DNA of 58,544 nt from Saprospiraceae bacterium. GTDB lineage: Bacteria > Bacteroidota > Bacteroidia > Chitinophagales > Saprospiraceae. Numbering within the stretch: position 1 is the stretch's first letter; the number at the start of each line of letters is the position of its first letter. The translations under genes were made by a program, and so were the position numbers. Location: contig JABDJE010000319.1 in NCBI GenBank assembly GCA_013002625.1, forward strand, positions 1 to 58,544, read 5' to 3'. Positions 28,280-40,685 of this stretch are shown piece by piece. The notes below the pieces were generated by a model. The model was not told where the DNA came from and did not search any database. It was given only the letters and a program-made list of their open reading frames with translations.

Positions 28280-30403
28280 ATGGCTCTAATAGGAACAATA
28301 CGTAAGAATTTCTGGTTCGTCCTCATCTTGTTGGGACTGGCTTTGGCTGCCTTCATTATTATGGATATGACCAGTGCCGGAAATGCAGGTAATACAATAA
28401 GTAGTTTGACACTTGCTGAGGTGAACGGAGATCCAATAGATTATCGAGAATTTCAACAGACTGAACAATCATACTATAGTGCTGCTGGAACTGATGTATT
28501 TGGTAAAAGGCAGACTGTTTGGGACTTCTATGTAGAACAAGCAGTCTTAAATGAGGAAGCAGACGCCATGGGATTACATGTGCCTACGGATGAATTAATG
28601 GAACTTCAATTTGGTCCAACACCAAGTCCAATTATTACAGCAAACTGGAGAAACCCACAAACGGGTCAGTTGGATGTTGCCAACCTGAATCAAATCAGGT
28701 CAAATATTGAAAACAACCAACCAATGGATCCTAGATTCATTGCTTATTGGGCAGAGCAGGAAAAACAAATTATCAAAGAAACAATTCAAGGGAAATTAAA
28801 TAACCTAATATCCAATTCGGTTTATACGCCTGCATTTATGGCGGAAGAATCCTATGCAATTGAAAATTCGAAAGTGGACTTTAATTATGTTAAAATTCCT
28901 TTTGATCAAATAGATGCTGCGGATATCGAAGTTACAGATGCTGATCTGCTGAATTATCTTGAAGAAAACAGATCTGAGTTTGAAAGTAAAACTGAAACAA
29001 GATCAATCAAATATGCTGTATTCGATGTAATTCCGACTCAGGAGGATTCAATGAATATCAAAACCAGACTGGAAGAATTGAACAAAGAATTTGCAATTAC
29101 AACCAACGATTCACTTTTCGTTTCTGTAAATAAAGGTTCTTACTCGCATTTATATTCCAAGCTATCAGATATTCCTGAAGAGCTGCAGGAAGGGATCAGC
29201 AATCTTGCTCAGGGTGAAATATACGGCCCAGTAGCGAGTAACGGGTATTATATCTCAGCAAAACTGTTGGACAAACGAGTTATACCTGATTCAGTAACTG
29301 CCAGACATATTCTGATCAGAGCGGATAGAAATGCACCTGCTACACTTGAGACAGCACAGGCAATGATTGATTCGATCAGAAGAGAATATACAAGCGGACG
29401 TTCAAGTTTTGATTCGCTTGCCATTAAGCACAGTGCAGATACACAATCCGGTCTTCAGGGCGGTGAACTGGGCACATTTGTTCAGGAAACCATGGTACCC
29501 GAATTCATGAAGGCATGCTTCGTATATGGTAAAAAAGGAGGTTTGTATGAAGTGACTACTCAATTCGGTATTCACCTCATTAGAGTCGATGATCAGATCT
29601 TTATCGATAGAGAGCCAAAATACAATGTTGCTACACTTGGTCTTGTTATAAAACCTTCTCAGGAAACACAAGACAACAAATATGATGAAGTTGCAGAATT
29701 GGTATCAGGTACCAAAGATATGGTTGCTTTCGAGGAAATGGTGAATGGCTTGGATGGTATCGTACTTGAGGATTTAAATAATTTAGGTATTAATGATTAT
29801 ACCGTGGGACCTCTTGGACCTGGCCAGACATCTCGTGAAATTGTTAAGTGGGCTTTTGATGCTTCCACCGAAGTTGCCGATGTATCCCCTGAAGTGTATT
29901 CATTCACTGATCCGATCAATTACTATGACAGCAAATATGTTCTTATTGCTTTAAATTCAATTACAGCACCTGGCTTACCAGATGTTGCAACTGTACGAAG
30001 TGATATCGAAACAGCTGTATTAAATAAAAAGAAAGGTGAGAAGTTAAAGTCTTCTCTCAATGTTACAAGCCTTCAGGATGTTGCCAACCAATTCGGCGTT
30101 GAAGTTGAAACAGCTTCCGATGTTGCCATGAATAACAGGTTTATTCCTGGAATGGGTAATGAACCAGATGTTGTAGGTAGTGCATTTGCTTTGACACCGC
30201 AATCTGTGTCTCAGCCTATCGTGGGCAACAGCGGCGTGTATGTTGTGTCTCCATTGAGCCAGCAAGCTGCGGGTGCTCCATCGAACATCCCGTTTTTACA
30301 AAACAGTTTATCTACCACGACGCAAAGTCAGGTGAATTTTATGATTATCCAAAACATGAAGGATAGGGCAAAGGTTAAAGACGATCGATACAAGTTCTTC
30401 TAG
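28280..30403 (+). CDS. PpiD/SurA-like periplasmic peptidyl-prolyl isomerase
   Basis: Membrane-anchored folding chaperone of 707 residues. One N-terminal transmembrane helix (about 12-31, FWFVLILLGLALAAFIIMDM), a SurA_N-type helical domain to about 200, and a single parvulin domain at about 337-440 (TARHILIRADR ... GGELGTF ... FGIHLIRVDD). The C-terminal third is a second helical chaperone-like region without clear parvulin motifs. It faces the periplasm and should help outer-membrane and secreted proteins fold. A strong terminator follows. Confidence 0.93.
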   Translation: MALIGTIRKNFWFVLILLGLALAAFIIMDMTSAGNAGNTISSLTLAEVNGDPIDYREFQQTEQSYYSAAGTDVFGKRQTVWDFYVEQAVLNEEADAMGLHVPTDELMELQFGPTPSPIITANWRNPQTGQLDVANLNQIRSNIENNQPMDPRFIAYWAEQEKQIIKETIQGKLNNLISNSVYTPAFMAEESYAIENSKVDFNYVKIPFDQIDAADIEVTDADLLNYLEENRSEFESKTETRSIKYAVFDVIPTQEDSMNIKTRLEELNKEFAITTNDSLFVSVNKGSYSHLYSKLSDIPEELQEGISNLAQGEIYGPVASNGYYISAKLLDKRVIPDSVTARHILIRADRNAPATLETAQAMIDSIRREYTSGRSSFDSLAIKHSADTQSGLQGGELGTFVQETMVPEFMKACFVYGKKGGLYEVTTQFGIHLIRVDDQIFIDREPKYNVATLGLVIKPSQETQDNKYDEVAELVSGTKDMVAFEEMVNGLDGIVLEDLNNLGINDYTVGPLGPGQTSREIVKWAFDASTEVADVSPEVYSFTDPINYYDSKYVLIALNSITAPGLPDVATVRSDIETAVLNKKKGEKLKSSLNVTSLQDVANQFGVEVETASDVAMNNRFIPGMGNEPDVVGSAFALTPQSVSQPIVGNSGVYVVSPLSQQAAGAPSNIPFLQNSLSTTTQSQVNFMIIQNMKDRAKVKDDRYKFF

Positions 30404-30428
30404 ACCTCATTGCTTGAGATCATCAAAA

Positions 30429-30458
30429 GCCATGTTATCCGAATAACATGGCTTTTTT
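30429..30458 (+). terminator. Intrinsic terminator after the PPIase gene
   Basis: Perfect 10-bp stem GCCATGTTAT / ATAACATGGC with tetraloop CCGA, followed by six T. Confidence 0.9.
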
Positions 30459-30545
30459 GTTTTTATGCCTTTTCTCTTGAAGCATTAAAGCTTTCTTCAT
30501 ACCTTAGTCGAATAATTCGGTTATTTTAAGTCGTATTTTTCGTCT

Positions 30546-31718
30546 ATGTATCAACGCGCTATCCTACATATGGATCTTGATTCGTTCTTCGTCTCTGTTG
30601 AATGCCTGAAAAACAGCAGCTTTAAAGGTCTGCCACTTATTATTGGAGGGACCAGTAATAGAGGCGTTGTATCCTCTTGCAGCTATGAGGCACGAAGGTT
30701 TGGTGTGCATTCTGCTATGCCTATGAAAATGGCCCTGCGTTTATGCCCCGATGCTATTGTATTGAAGGGTGATATGGATAGTTATTCACAGTATTCACGA
30801 ATGGTAACAGAAATCATTGCTGAAGACGCTCCCATATATGAGAAAGCATCTATCGATGAATTCTATCTTGACCTAAGCGGGATGGACGAACACTTTGGAT
30901 GTTTTAGTTGGTCCAAAGAGCTGAGAGGACGTATTATAAAAGATACCGGGCTGCCCATTTCTTTCGGACTCTCCGTAAATAAATTGGTATCTAAAGTTGG
31001 TACAGGTGAAGCCAAACCCAATGGTGAAAAACAAATCAACAGAGGAAAAGAAAAAGCCTTTCTCTTTCCACTATCCGTTAGAAAGATTCCCGGTATCGGG
31101 AAAGAGACATACAAAAAGCTAAGCTTCATGGGTGTGCGAAAAATCAAAACACTCAGTGAAATCCCTCCACGTTTACTGGAGCGTGAGTTTGGCAAACACG
31201 GAAGGAAGTTGTGGGAAAAAGCACACGGACACGATAGCGCACCCGTTGTCCCCTACAGTGAACAAAAGTCTATGTCAAAGGAGAGAACCTTTACCGAAGA
31301 CACCCTGGATTTTCGCTTTATGCGTAATATGCTTTTAAAGATGGTGGACGAGTTGGCTTTTGACCTCCGTGCTTCCAATCGTCTAACATCTTGCGTAACA
31401 GTCAAAATCCGATATGCCGATTTTAACACCTATACACGCCAGCGACGGATTGCATATACCGCCAATGAAACCGTCTTGTCAAGACATATCTGTGAATTGT
31501 TCGACCAACTTAATGAACGCCGCCAGCTTATCCGTCTGATTGGCGTCAAGTTTAGCGGACTGGTCTACGGCAATTACCAGATTAGCATTTTCGATGATAC
31601 ACTGAAAGCCATTTCCCTTATGGAAAGAAAGGATCATATCCGGAAAAGATTCGGAAAAGATAAAATACTACGCGCATCATACCTGCCTCAAATAAAAAAA
31701 ATTGGTCGGAGTGGATAA
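30546..31718 (+). CDS. dinB: DNA polymerase IV (Y-family)
   Basis: Error-prone lesion-bypass polymerase, 390 residues. Catalytic carboxylates are in MDLDSFFVSVE at the N-terminus and SIDEFYLDLSG near residue 105; the helix-hairpin-helix segment is RKIPGIGKETYKKLSFMG, and the little-finger domain follows. No SOS-type operator is recognisable upstream. It ends 2 bases from the convergent lipoprotein gene. Confidence 0.95.
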   Translation: MYQRAILHMDLDSFFVSVECLKNSSFKGLPLIIGGTSNRGVVSSCSYEARRFGVHSAMPMKMALRLCPDAIVLKGDMDSYSQYSRMVTEIIAEDAPIYEKASIDEFYLDLSGMDEHFGCFSWSKELRGRIIKDTGLPISFGLSVNKLVSKVGTGEAKPNGEKQINRGKEKAFLFPLSVRKIPGIGKETYKKLSFMGVRKIKTLSEIPPRLLEREFGKHGRKLWEKAHGHDSAPVVPYSEQKSMSKERTFTEDTLDFRFMRNMLLKMVDELAFDLRASNRLTSCVTVKIRYADFNTYTRQRRIAYTANETVLSRHICELFDQLNERRQLIRLIGVKFSGLVYGNYQISIFDDTLKAISLMERKDHIRKRFGKDKILRASYLPQIKKIGRSG

Positions 31719-31720
31719 GT

Positions 31721-32029
31721 TTAATCTAAACTATCCCTATCAAAGCGTTCAACCGTGCCAATAATGTGATCGGGCGCAATGGGTTTGGAAGGCCTTGAAG
31801 GGAAAATCAATGTATCCATTAGATCTGCATTGATCCATTGATCGATGAGCGAATCAACATGAGCTTCCGCATCAGCAAGGGCGCGCTCTACACATTCATC
31901 ATCCTTAAATGCAAACAATTGATTTTTGCGCTCTTCATACATAAGATTGATCAGCTCCTTTCTATCAGGCAAATCGGGTCCACAAGAGCAAAATAAAAAA
32001 CACAATAATATGGACACGAGGCTTTTCAT
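31721..32029 (-). CDS. Small lipoprotein, hypothetical
   Basis: A 102-residue predicted lipoprotein: [17 protein letters not shown] has a short hydrophobic signal and lipobox ending at C16. The rest is acidic and helical with no known domain. It overlaps the preceding small lipoprotein gene by four bases (ATGA), the last gene in the xerD-lptB group. Confidence 0.72.
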   Translation of the reverse strand: MKSLVSILLCFLFCSCGPDLPDRKELINLMYEERKNQLFAFKDDECVERALADAEAHVDSLIDQWINADLMDTLIFPSRPSKPIAPDHIIGTVERFDRDSLD

Positions 32030-32277
32030 TTATTAATCAGATTGTTGATTTTTTCAATTTGAACAGCAGTTACAGAATCAATAGCTGACTGGAGATAATC
32101 CGAATAATTTAAGGCGCAAAGACTGTCCGCAATCGTAGATAAAGAATCTTTGTGCGCCCTGAATAAACTATCAGCTGTACGCTGACTGTCTTTCTCAATA
32201 GCCAAGCGCTCATACTCGCCACAGCCAAAACTGAGGTAGATGAAAAAACAGATAATATAAAAACCAATAGGCTTCAA
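32026..32277 (-). CDS. Very small lipoprotein, hypothetical
   Basis: An 83-residue predicted lipoprotein starting at a TTG codon, because the signal peptide ([17 protein letters not shown], lipidated C19) begins at once and no ATG is available. The TTG overlaps the lptB stop (TTGA), a coupled start. The mature part is a single predicted amphipathic helix region of about 60 residues ([19 protein letters not shown]). Small lipidated helices like this recall Lpp-type or assembly-factor accessory proteins, but that is only suggestive. Confidence 0.68.
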   Translation of the reverse strand: MKPIGFYIICFFIYLSFGCGEYERLAIEKDSQRTADSLFRAHKDSLSTIADSLCALNYSDYLQSAIDSVTAVQIEKINNLINK

Positions 32278-33017
32278 TCCAGTGAAATGTTTTTCTTTTT
32301 CAATTCAAAATTACGTCCTAAATAAACCTTTCTGACAATCTCATCTTCAGCCAGTTGCTCAGCAGTACCAGTCTTTAGAATTTTACCCTCAAACATCAAA
32401 TAAGCCCGGTCAGTAATACTCAATGTCTCCTGAACATTATGATCAGTAATCAGGATGCCGATATTTTTTTGCTTTAGCTTAGAGACAATGGATTGAATGT
32501 CCTCAACAGCAATAGGATCAATACCTGCGAAAGGTTCATCGAGAAGAATAAACTTAGGAGAAGAAGCAAGGGCTCGTGCTATTTCCGTTCGTCGACGCTC
32601 GCCTCCAGATAGTGAATCACCAATATTATTACGCACCTTTTCCAAACCAAACTCATTGATCAGTTCATGCATCCGATCAACTTGTTCCGCTTTGGATAGA
32701 TCGGTCATTTCTAAAATGGCTTTTAGGTTGTCTTCAACTGTCAACTTGCGAAATACAGAAGCTTCCTGTGGCAAATATCCGATCCCTTTACGGGCACGCT
32801 TGTACATAGGATAAGAGGTAATATCAAGATCATCAACAAAAACATTTCCACCATCAGGTTTTACAAATCCTACCATCATATAAAAGGTAGTCGTCTTACC
32901 TGCACCGTTGGGCCCTAAAAGCCCTACAATCTCACCCTGCTTTACATCAATGGATACCGATTGTACTACAGTACGATGACCATATTTCTTAACTAAATTC
33001 TCAGATCTAAGCTCCAT
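32274..33017 (-). CDS. lptB: LPS export ABC transporter ATPase LptB
   Basis: Cytoplasmic ATPase of the LptB2FGC machine that extracts lipopolysaccharide from the inner membrane. 247 residues with Walker [12 protein letters not shown]-loop [14 protein letters not shown] (the LptB-typical sequence), signature [15 protein letters not shown], Walker [17 protein letters not shown]. The start overlaps the end of the Big_5 lipoprotein gene by 11 bases. Confidence 0.95.
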   Translation of the reverse strand: MELRSENLVKKYGHRTVVQSVSIDVKQGEIVGLLGPNGAGKTTTFYMMVGFVKPDGGNVFVDDLDITSYPMYKRARKGIGYLPQEASVFRKLTVEDNLKAILEMTDLSKAEQVDRMHELINEFGLEKVRNNIGDSLSGGERRRTEIARALASSPKFILLDEPFAGIDPIAVEDIQSIVSKLKQKNIGILITDHNVQETLSITDRAYLMFEGKILKTGTAEQLAEDEIVRKVYLGRNFELKKKNISLD

Positions 33018-34602
33018 CCAATAATGTTTTTAAATTCACTGTTAACTCAAGATCCCACCCTTCTTTCAGATCCTCTAAAGTTAATACACCCTGTCTTTCC
33101 GATCTGCGTCGATCGTAAAAACTTCCAGGCGACCAACGCCCATCTCCATTGCTGTCTTCAATAATCTTTAATTGATAACTTCCGGCTTTCATCTTGGTGA
33201 ACTCAAGATAGGAAGTATCAATGGACATTTCTCTGACCAAATTATTCTTATTCAGAAGTTGGGCAATATAAAGCCCATTGTCAAGGCTATCTAATGTAAT
33301 TCCAATGCGCCCGAACTTGGATGCATCATGAGTTTTAAGTGTGAGATCCAAAGTATCCGAATTAATCTGTCCGTATAAACCAGACAGGGCGCCCGGGTGT
33401 ACGGTTAATTCGTAATTGTTATTTGATTTTACCTCAGCAATAATTTCCAACTGTCTAACATTTGAAAATGCTTCCATCTTCACTTTATTCCCTGATGTGT
33501 CCCTTAATGAAATCAAGCTCGTGTCGATGCCCCTTAAAGGGATATTCATTTCGATTTTGACTGTATCATCTGCATGGAATTGAATCATTTTCATCCTCGG
33601 ATCAAAATATGAAATAGATGATGTATTCGGCCCTTTACGCGCCTTTTTGTACTTAAGTGTATCCGTCCTGTCCTCTAATTCAATAATTATGTCAAAGCTA
33701 TCCTGACGGGATGCATCATGATATAGAAAAAGCGTATCTCTTAAAATTTCGGTGAAATATTTGACGCTGTCCTCACTTAAACTTAAGCTATAATTGATAG
33801 GAGCTCGATCATACTTTATTTTGTAAATACCACTTTTGTCATGGCGATAATCCACCAGCCTTAACGCTTCCTCTTCATCAAAAAGGAATAGTTCAAGTGC
33901 ATTATTCATTGTGTCGCTTGTATATATGAGCCTATCAAAAAATGCAACCTGTTCTCCTGGTAAATCGTATGTATAGCTTACATTATTGTCTAGCAATCCA
34001 AATATTTGAAATGTATCGGACCGCATATTTTTTATTAAAAATTTTCCATCCTTGTCAGATTTGGCAAAATAAAACGGTTTTTGATTGTACAGTACAGAGT
34101 CTCCAAGATCATCATAAACCACCACAGTGGCATCTTTCACAGGTTTGCCTGAAAGTTCATCGAAGACAGTTCCTCCGATTTCAAGGGAATCAATGATATC
34201 CCCGGTTGAGAAAACAAAAACTTGATTTTTAAGTATGTTACCCGCTGAAAAATCCTTGATCGCATTTCCATAATTTATCTGGTAGGTCACGTCCTCCTTG
34301 AGAATCTCGTCTTCCGGAAATTCAAAAATGACCGCCTTCCCTTTTGTATTTACAGTAAATGGCTTTGTCAATGGCGGCGACACTACAATTTCTTTTAATG
34401 GATTTGAGACCGTCACCCATTCATTAAACTCAAGTCTGATTTCAGTTTTATTAAAATTGGTTTGGTAATTAGCATCCGAAAGAGCCCATAGAATTTCTGG
34501 TGGGGTTGTGTCATTGGGTCCACCTCCAGGTGCACCAAATTTTGCACAACCCATAACGATAACAGAGATTGTCAGTAGATAGTATTTTCCTTTTTCTAAC
34601 AC
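33007..34602 (-). CDS. Ig-like (Big_5) domain lipoprotein
   Basis: A 531-residue lipoprotein that starts at GTG; the signal ([13 protein letters not shown]) follows immediately, with lipidated C19. After [16 protein letters not shown], the first domain (about 35-130) is a Big_5 Ig-like fold with the typical [15 protein letters not shown] and [15 protein letters not shown] stretches. The remainder is beta-rich, with a carboxypeptidase-regulatory-like block ([20 protein letters not shown]) in the middle. Common in Bacteroidota as an outer-membrane lipoprotein of unknown role, often next to lptB-type genes. Confidence 0.85.
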   Translation of the reverse strand: MLEKGKYYLLTISVIVMGCAKFGAPGGGPNDTTPPEILWALSDANYQTNFNKTEIRLEFNEWVTVSNPLKEIVVSPPLTKPFTVNTKGKAVIFEFPEDEILKEDVTYQINYGNAIKDFSAGNILKNQVFVFSTGDIIDSLEIGGTVFDELSGKPVKDATVVVYDDLGDSVLYNQKPFYFAKSDKDGKFLIKNMRSDTFQIFGLLDNNVSYTYDLPGEQVAFFDRLIYTSDTMNNALELFLFDEEEALRLVDYRHDKSGIYKIKYDRAPINYSLSLSEDSVKYFTEILRDTLFLYHDASRQDSFDIIIELEDRTDTLKYKKARKGPNTSSISYFDPRMKMIQFHADDTVKIEMNIPLRGIDTSLISLRDTSGNKVKMEAFSNVRQLEIIAEVKSNNNYELTVHPGALSGLYGQINSDTLDLTLKTHDASKFGRIGITLDSLDNGLYIAQLLNKNNLVREMSIDTSYLEFTKMKAGSYQLKIIEDSNGDGRWSPGSFYDRRRSERQGVLTLEDLKEGWDLELTVNLKTLLDGA

Positions 34603-34619
34603 GGCTATATAACTTGAAT

Positions 34620-35528
34620 TTAATCGGTTCTATTACGTGGATGATATATTAAAAGGGTGTCCCTTAGGTACTGTCGATCCACATGTGTATAAAATTCAGT
34701 AGTCAGAATGGATTCATGGCCCAGCATATCCTGAACAGCTCTTAAATCAGCTCCACCTTCAACCAAATGGGTAGCAAATGAATGCCTGAAAGTATGTGGG
34801 CTCACCTTCTTTTTTATACCAGCCAGAGCAGCCAGGTTTTTAATAATTGTAAATACCATTACTCTGGTAAGCGGCTTCCCCCTTCTATTTAAATAAACAT
34901 AATCTTCGAACCCATCCTGAATCTTTTGATTTGATCGATAATGATCTATATAAATCTGATTCTGACGAATCGCTTCTTTGGCAATTGGGATGATGCGTTC
35001 CTTATTATTCTTACCCAACACCTTTATGTATTCAATATCAGGATAAAATTCAGATAGTTTCAAATTGATTAATTCACTCACCCTCAACCCACATGCATAG
35101 AGGGTTTCGATCATAGCCTTATTGCGATGACCCAGGTCGTCAGATAAATCTATGGCCTGAATAATGGCATTGATCTCTTCATAAGAAAGGACTTCAGGAA
35201 TCTTACGTTTTAATTTCGGCCCTTCAATAAGTTCGGTAGGATCGTCGTTGATAAGATTCTCAATGAGCAGGTATTTATAAAATGCTTTTATACCTGAAAG
35301 TATTCTGGCTTGCGTCCGATCTCCCAATCCCAGATCATTGATGTAGTGTATAAACGCTACCAGATGATCGTGCTTGATGTGAGTTGGACCCGGATCTTTT
35401 TCAACTTCAGCCAAAAAATTTTGAAACTTACGAATGTCCCGAATATAAGCATCTACGGAATGCTTTGACATTGCCCGTTCTAACGCTAAATAAGATTCAA
35501 ATCCAGATATGGAAGAATTCCAGTCCAT
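34620..35528 (-). CDS. xerD: Tyrosine recombinase XerD
   Basis: Chromosome-dimer resolving recombinase, 302 residues from the Met at 35528. The frame is open 23 codons upstream, but the XerC/D N-terminal core (SGFESYLALERAMS) starts here. Catalytic residues are visible: R in ACGLRVSEL, K in VLGKNNKERIIP, H-x-x-R in HTFRHSFATHL, H in LGHES and the nucleophile Y in TTEFYTHV. There are no phage genes or attachment repeats around, so it is housekeeping rather than an integrase. Confidence 0.92.
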   Translation of the reverse strand: MDWNSSISGFESYLALERAMSKHSVDAYIRDIRKFQNFLAEVEKDPGPTHIKHDHLVAFIHYINDLGLGDRTQARILSGIKAFYKYLLIENLINDDPTELIEGPKLKRKIPEVLSYEEINAIIQAIDLSDDLGHRNKAMIETLYACGLRVSELINLKLSEFYPDIEYIKVLGKNNKERIIPIAKEAIRQNQIYIDHYRSNQKIQDGFEDYVYLNRRGKPLTRVMVFTIIKNLAALAGIKKKVSPHTFRHSFATHLVEGGADLRAVQDMLGHESILTTEFYTHVDRQYLRDTLLIYHPRNRTD

Positions 35529-35595
35529 TTGCTGGTAAAGATGGAAAAAACACCGTGGAGGGAGAAGTAAACATTCTATAAAAGTGTATAAAAGC

Positions 35596-35622
35596 AAAAA
35601 ACCCTACCCGAGGGCAGAGTTT
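35596..35622 (-). terminator. Intrinsic terminator of the oxidoreductase gene
   Basis: On the minus strand an 11-base arm AAACTCTGCCC pairs with GGGTAGGGTTT (two G-T pairs), followed by further T. It lies 84 bases after the Gfo/Idh stop and upstream of xerD. Confidence 0.65.
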
Positions 35623-35705
35623 CTTGTTAAATCCATTTTTCACTATCTGTTATTAAGACAGATCAATTGTCCTTTACCCCTATGCAAAAGCATAAAAACT
35701 TTGAT

Positions 35706-36860
35706 TTATTTCATTTTTATCCATTTCTGCTCTGAATTTCCTGATTCAATCGCTTTATAAATGAATTCCATTCCTCGAACACCATCCTCTATTTTGGGAA
35801 AATCATCAAAAATTGGATCAACCTGATAGCCTTCGATACGTGCTCTGATGCAATGCGCCACATTTCTATAAATATTTGCAAAAGCCTCTAGATATCCTTC
35901 GGGATGTCCCGCAGGTATTCTTGCATGTGCTTCTGCTTCAGGATAAAGATCTCCCACACCTGTTCTCAAAATTTGCATAGGCTTGTTCAACCATTTTACC
36001 TTAAGGCTGTTGGGTGACATTTGATGCCACTCCAGGCCTGCATGTTCACCGTAAACTCTTATAGAAAGTGCATTTTCTTCTCCCGCAGAAATTTGTGATG
36101 CATACAATATCCCCCGAGCACCATTTGAAAATCTGAGAAGAATATTACCATCATCATCCAGCCGCCGACCTTCAACCAAGGTGCTGATGTCAGCACAAAG
36201 CGCTTCAATTTTAAGCCCAGTAATATATTCTGCAAGGTTTTCGGCATGTGTGCCAATATCGCCCATTGCTCCAGCGATGCCTGACTTTGATGGATCTGTA
36301 CGCCAACTGGCTTGTTTCTGATCGGTCTCTTCAAGAAGCGTTGAAAGCCAGCCTTGTGGATATTCAACAACAACTTTTCTCACCTTGCCGATTTCACCAT
36401 GTTTGATCATTTGTCGAGCCTGCTTGACCATTGGGTAACCCGTGTAGTTATGCGTCAGCGCAAATATTTGATTTGAATTATTTACAATTTTATTTAACGC
36501 ATAAGCTTCCTCAAGATTAAAGCTGAGGGGTTTATCACAAATGACATGAAAACCATTCTGGATTGCCTTGGCAGCCGGTTCATAGTGCATGTGGTTTGGC
36601 GTCACAATAGAGACTAAATCCATACGCTTATCAGGTCCTAATTGATTTTCCTTTTCGAACATTTCGTCAAAACTTCCATAGATCCTGTCAGGTTCGAGAA
36701 AGAAGTCCAGACCGGATAACCTTGACTTTTCGGGGTTGCTGCTAAAAGCGCCACATACCAATTCAATTTGCCCATCCAATGCAGCCGCAATTCTATGAAC
36801 CTGGCCTATAAAAGCGCCACGACCACCTCCTACCATACCCATTCGAATTTTCCTGCTCAT
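35706..36860 (-). CDS. Gfo/Idh/MocA family oxidoreductase
   Basis: NAD(P)-dependent sugar-type dehydrogenase, 384 residues. The N-terminal Rossmann motif is GMVGGGRGAF, and the family EKP motif appears as DKP in ICDKPLSFNLEEA, keeping the lysine. The second half is the alpha/beta C-terminal domain with DIGTHAENLAEY. Substrate not inferable; no sugar-transport or other catabolic genes are adjacent. Confidence 0.9.
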   Translation of the reverse strand: MSRKIRMGMVGGGRGAFIGQVHRIAAALDGQIELVCGAFSSNPEKSRLSGLDFFLEPDRIYGSFDEMFEKENQLGPDKRMDLVSIVTPNHMHYEPAAKAIQNGFHVICDKPLSFNLEEAYALNKIVNNSNQIFALTHNYTGYPMVKQARQMIKHGEIGKVRKVVVEYPQGWLSTLLEETDQKQASWRTDPSKSGIAGAMGDIGTHAENLAEYITGLKIEALCADISTLVEGRRLDDDGNILLRFSNGARGILYASQISAGEENALSIRVYGEHAGLEWHQMSPNSLKVKWLNKPMQILRTGVGDLYPEAEAHARIPAGHPEGYLEAFANIYRNVAHCIRARIEGYQVDPIFDDFPKIEDGVRGMEFIYKAIESGNSEQKWIKMK

Positions 36861-36922
36861 ATCACACTGTATTTAAAATTGATTTTAAGTGAATTCAAAA
36901 TGCTTAAATATCATAATAATAA

Positions 36923-36930
36923 TACTTTTG
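36923..36930 (+). promoter_or_regulatory. Candidate -7 element for prfC
   Basis: TACTTTTG matches TAnnTTTG and lies 15 bases before the prfC ATG. ATG instead of TTG occupies the expected -33 position. Confidence 0.45.
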
Positions 36931-36945
36931 CATTCATTTTAGCCT

Positions 36946-38526
36946 ATGTCATTAATTCAGGAAATAGAGAAGCGAAAAACCTTTGGCATCATTTCACATC
37001 CGGATGCAGGTAAAACTACTTTAACAGAAAAACTGCTGTTATTTGGTGGTGCCATCCAAGTTGCCGGTGCGGTGAAGTCCAATAAGATTAAAAAACACGC
37101 CACCTCAGACTTCATGGATATAGAAAGGCAAAGGGGGATTTCAGTGGCGACCTCTGTAATGGCTTTTGAATACAAGGGTAAAAAGATCAATATTCTTGAT
37201 ACGCCCGGTCACAAAGACTTCGCAGAAGATACCTATCGTACCTTGACAGCAGTAGACAGTGCTATTGTGGTAATCGACGTTGCCAAAGGTGTCGAAGAAC
37301 AAACAGAAAACCTCGTCGGTGTATGTCGTACAAGAAATACGCCCATGATCGTATTTATAAACAAACTCGATCGCGAAGGAAAAGATGGCTTCGATCTATT
37401 GGATGAAGTTGAAGGCAAATTAGGTATGAAAGTGTGTCCACTGTCCTGGCCCATCGGTATGGGGCAACGCTTCAAGGGCGTGTATAATATCTATGAAGGA
37501 AAGATACGCTTGTTCAGCGCTCATGGTAAGCAATCCGAAGAGGACACAATTGAGATCACAGACTTGTCAGATAAGATACTGGATGAAGTCCTTGGAGAGC
37601 GAGATGCAGACACCTTGCGTGAAGAAATCGAAATGATAACGGAAGTCTATCCTTCATTCGATAAGGAAGCTTATGCACAAGGGAAGTTGAACCCCGTATT
37701 TTTTGGAAGTGCCATCAATAATTTTGGTGTAAAGGAAATGCTTGATTGTTTCGTTGAAATAGCGCCTTCCCCACTCCCTCGTATTACAGAAGAAAGATCT
37801 ATTGAACCGACTGAAGATAAGTTTACAGGATTTGTTTTTAAGATTCATGCAAATATGGATCCCAAGCACAGGGATCGTATCGCCTTTATGCGAATATGTT
37901 CCGGGGTATTTAAGCGCAATACAAATTATCTTCATGTTAGACAAGGACGGAATATGAAGTTTCCGAATCCGACGATGTTTATGGCATCGAAGAAAAATAT
38001 TATTGAAGATGCTTATCCGGGTGATATTGTTGGTTTATATGATTCCGGCAACTTTAAAATAGGTGATGCGCTCACTGAAGGAGAAGAATTAAACTTCCTG
38101 GGGATTCCGTCATTCTCCCCAGAACAATTCAGATACATCAACAATGCTGATCCGATGAAGTCGAAGCAGTTAAACAAGGGTATCGATCAATTGATGGATG
38201 AAGGGGTGGCACAGCTGTTCACTAAACTGGATACCAATCGAAAAATTATTGGAACTGTCGGTGTTCTGCAATTCGATGTCATTCAATATCGATTGGAACA
38301 TGAATATGGTGCGAAATGTAATTTCGAGGGCCTGCCTATGCACAAGGCATGCTGGGTATCTTCTGACGATAAGGAGGCCATCGAAGAGCTTAAATCACGC
38401 CGAAAAAAGAATCTCGCAATCGATAAAGATGATCGCCTCGTGTATCTTGCAGAATCCGCCTGGACACTTCAAATGGCCCAGGATAATCATCCAAATGTCA
38501 ACTTCCATTTTTCAAGCGAGTTTTAA
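36946..38526 (+). CDS. prfC: Peptide chain release factor 3
   Basis: GTPase that recycles RF1/RF2 from the ribosome, 526 residues. G1 is [13 protein letters not shown]2 lies in the [14 protein letters not shown] segment, G3 is [12 protein letters not shown] and G4 is NKLDREG. It is divergent from the oxidoreductase gene, and the 156 bases after it hold the gyrB promoter. Confidence 0.96.
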   Translation: MSLIQEIEKRKTFGIISHPDAGKTTLTEKLLLFGGAIQVAGAVKSNKIKKHATSDFMDIERQRGISVATSVMAFEYKGKKINILDTPGHKDFAEDTYRTLTAVDSAIVVIDVAKGVEEQTENLVGVCRTRNTPMIVFINKLDREGKDGFDLLDEVEGKLGMKVCPLSWPIGMGQRFKGVYNIYEGKIRLFSAHGKQSEEDTIEITDLSDKILDEVLGERDADTLREEIEMITEVYPSFDKEAYAQGKLNPVFFGSAINNFGVKEMLDCFVEIAPSPLPRITEERSIEPTEDKFTGFVFKIHANMDPKHRDRIAFMRICSGVFKRNTNYLHVRQGRNMKFPNPTMFMASKKNIIEDAYPGDIVGLYDSGNFKIGDALTEGEELNFLGIPSFSPEQFRYINNADPMKSKQLNKGIDQLMDEGVAQLFTKLDTNRKIIGTVGVLQFDVIQYRLEHEYGAKCNFEGLPMHKACWVSSDDKEAIEELKSRRKKNLAIDKDDRLVYLAESAWTLQMAQDNHPNVNFHFSSEF

Positions 38527-38589
38527 TGTATTGATAGTCCAAAAAGGCTTGATTTAGGTACAGCTTTATCAATATTTTCTTTTATCTAA

Positions 38590-40649
<2,060 letters not shown>

Positions 40650-40685
40650 GCGTTGAAATTGAATCACTTAAAGACTAATTTTAAA

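Noticed and set aside
34620-35528. Phage integrase or mobile element
   Set aside because: Length and motifs fit XerD, and neighbours are housekeeping and lipoprotein genes; no att repeats, tRNA or phage genes are visible.
40650-40685. SAH or SAM riboswitch before ahcY
   Set aside because: The leader after the promoter is under 40 bases, too short for these classes.
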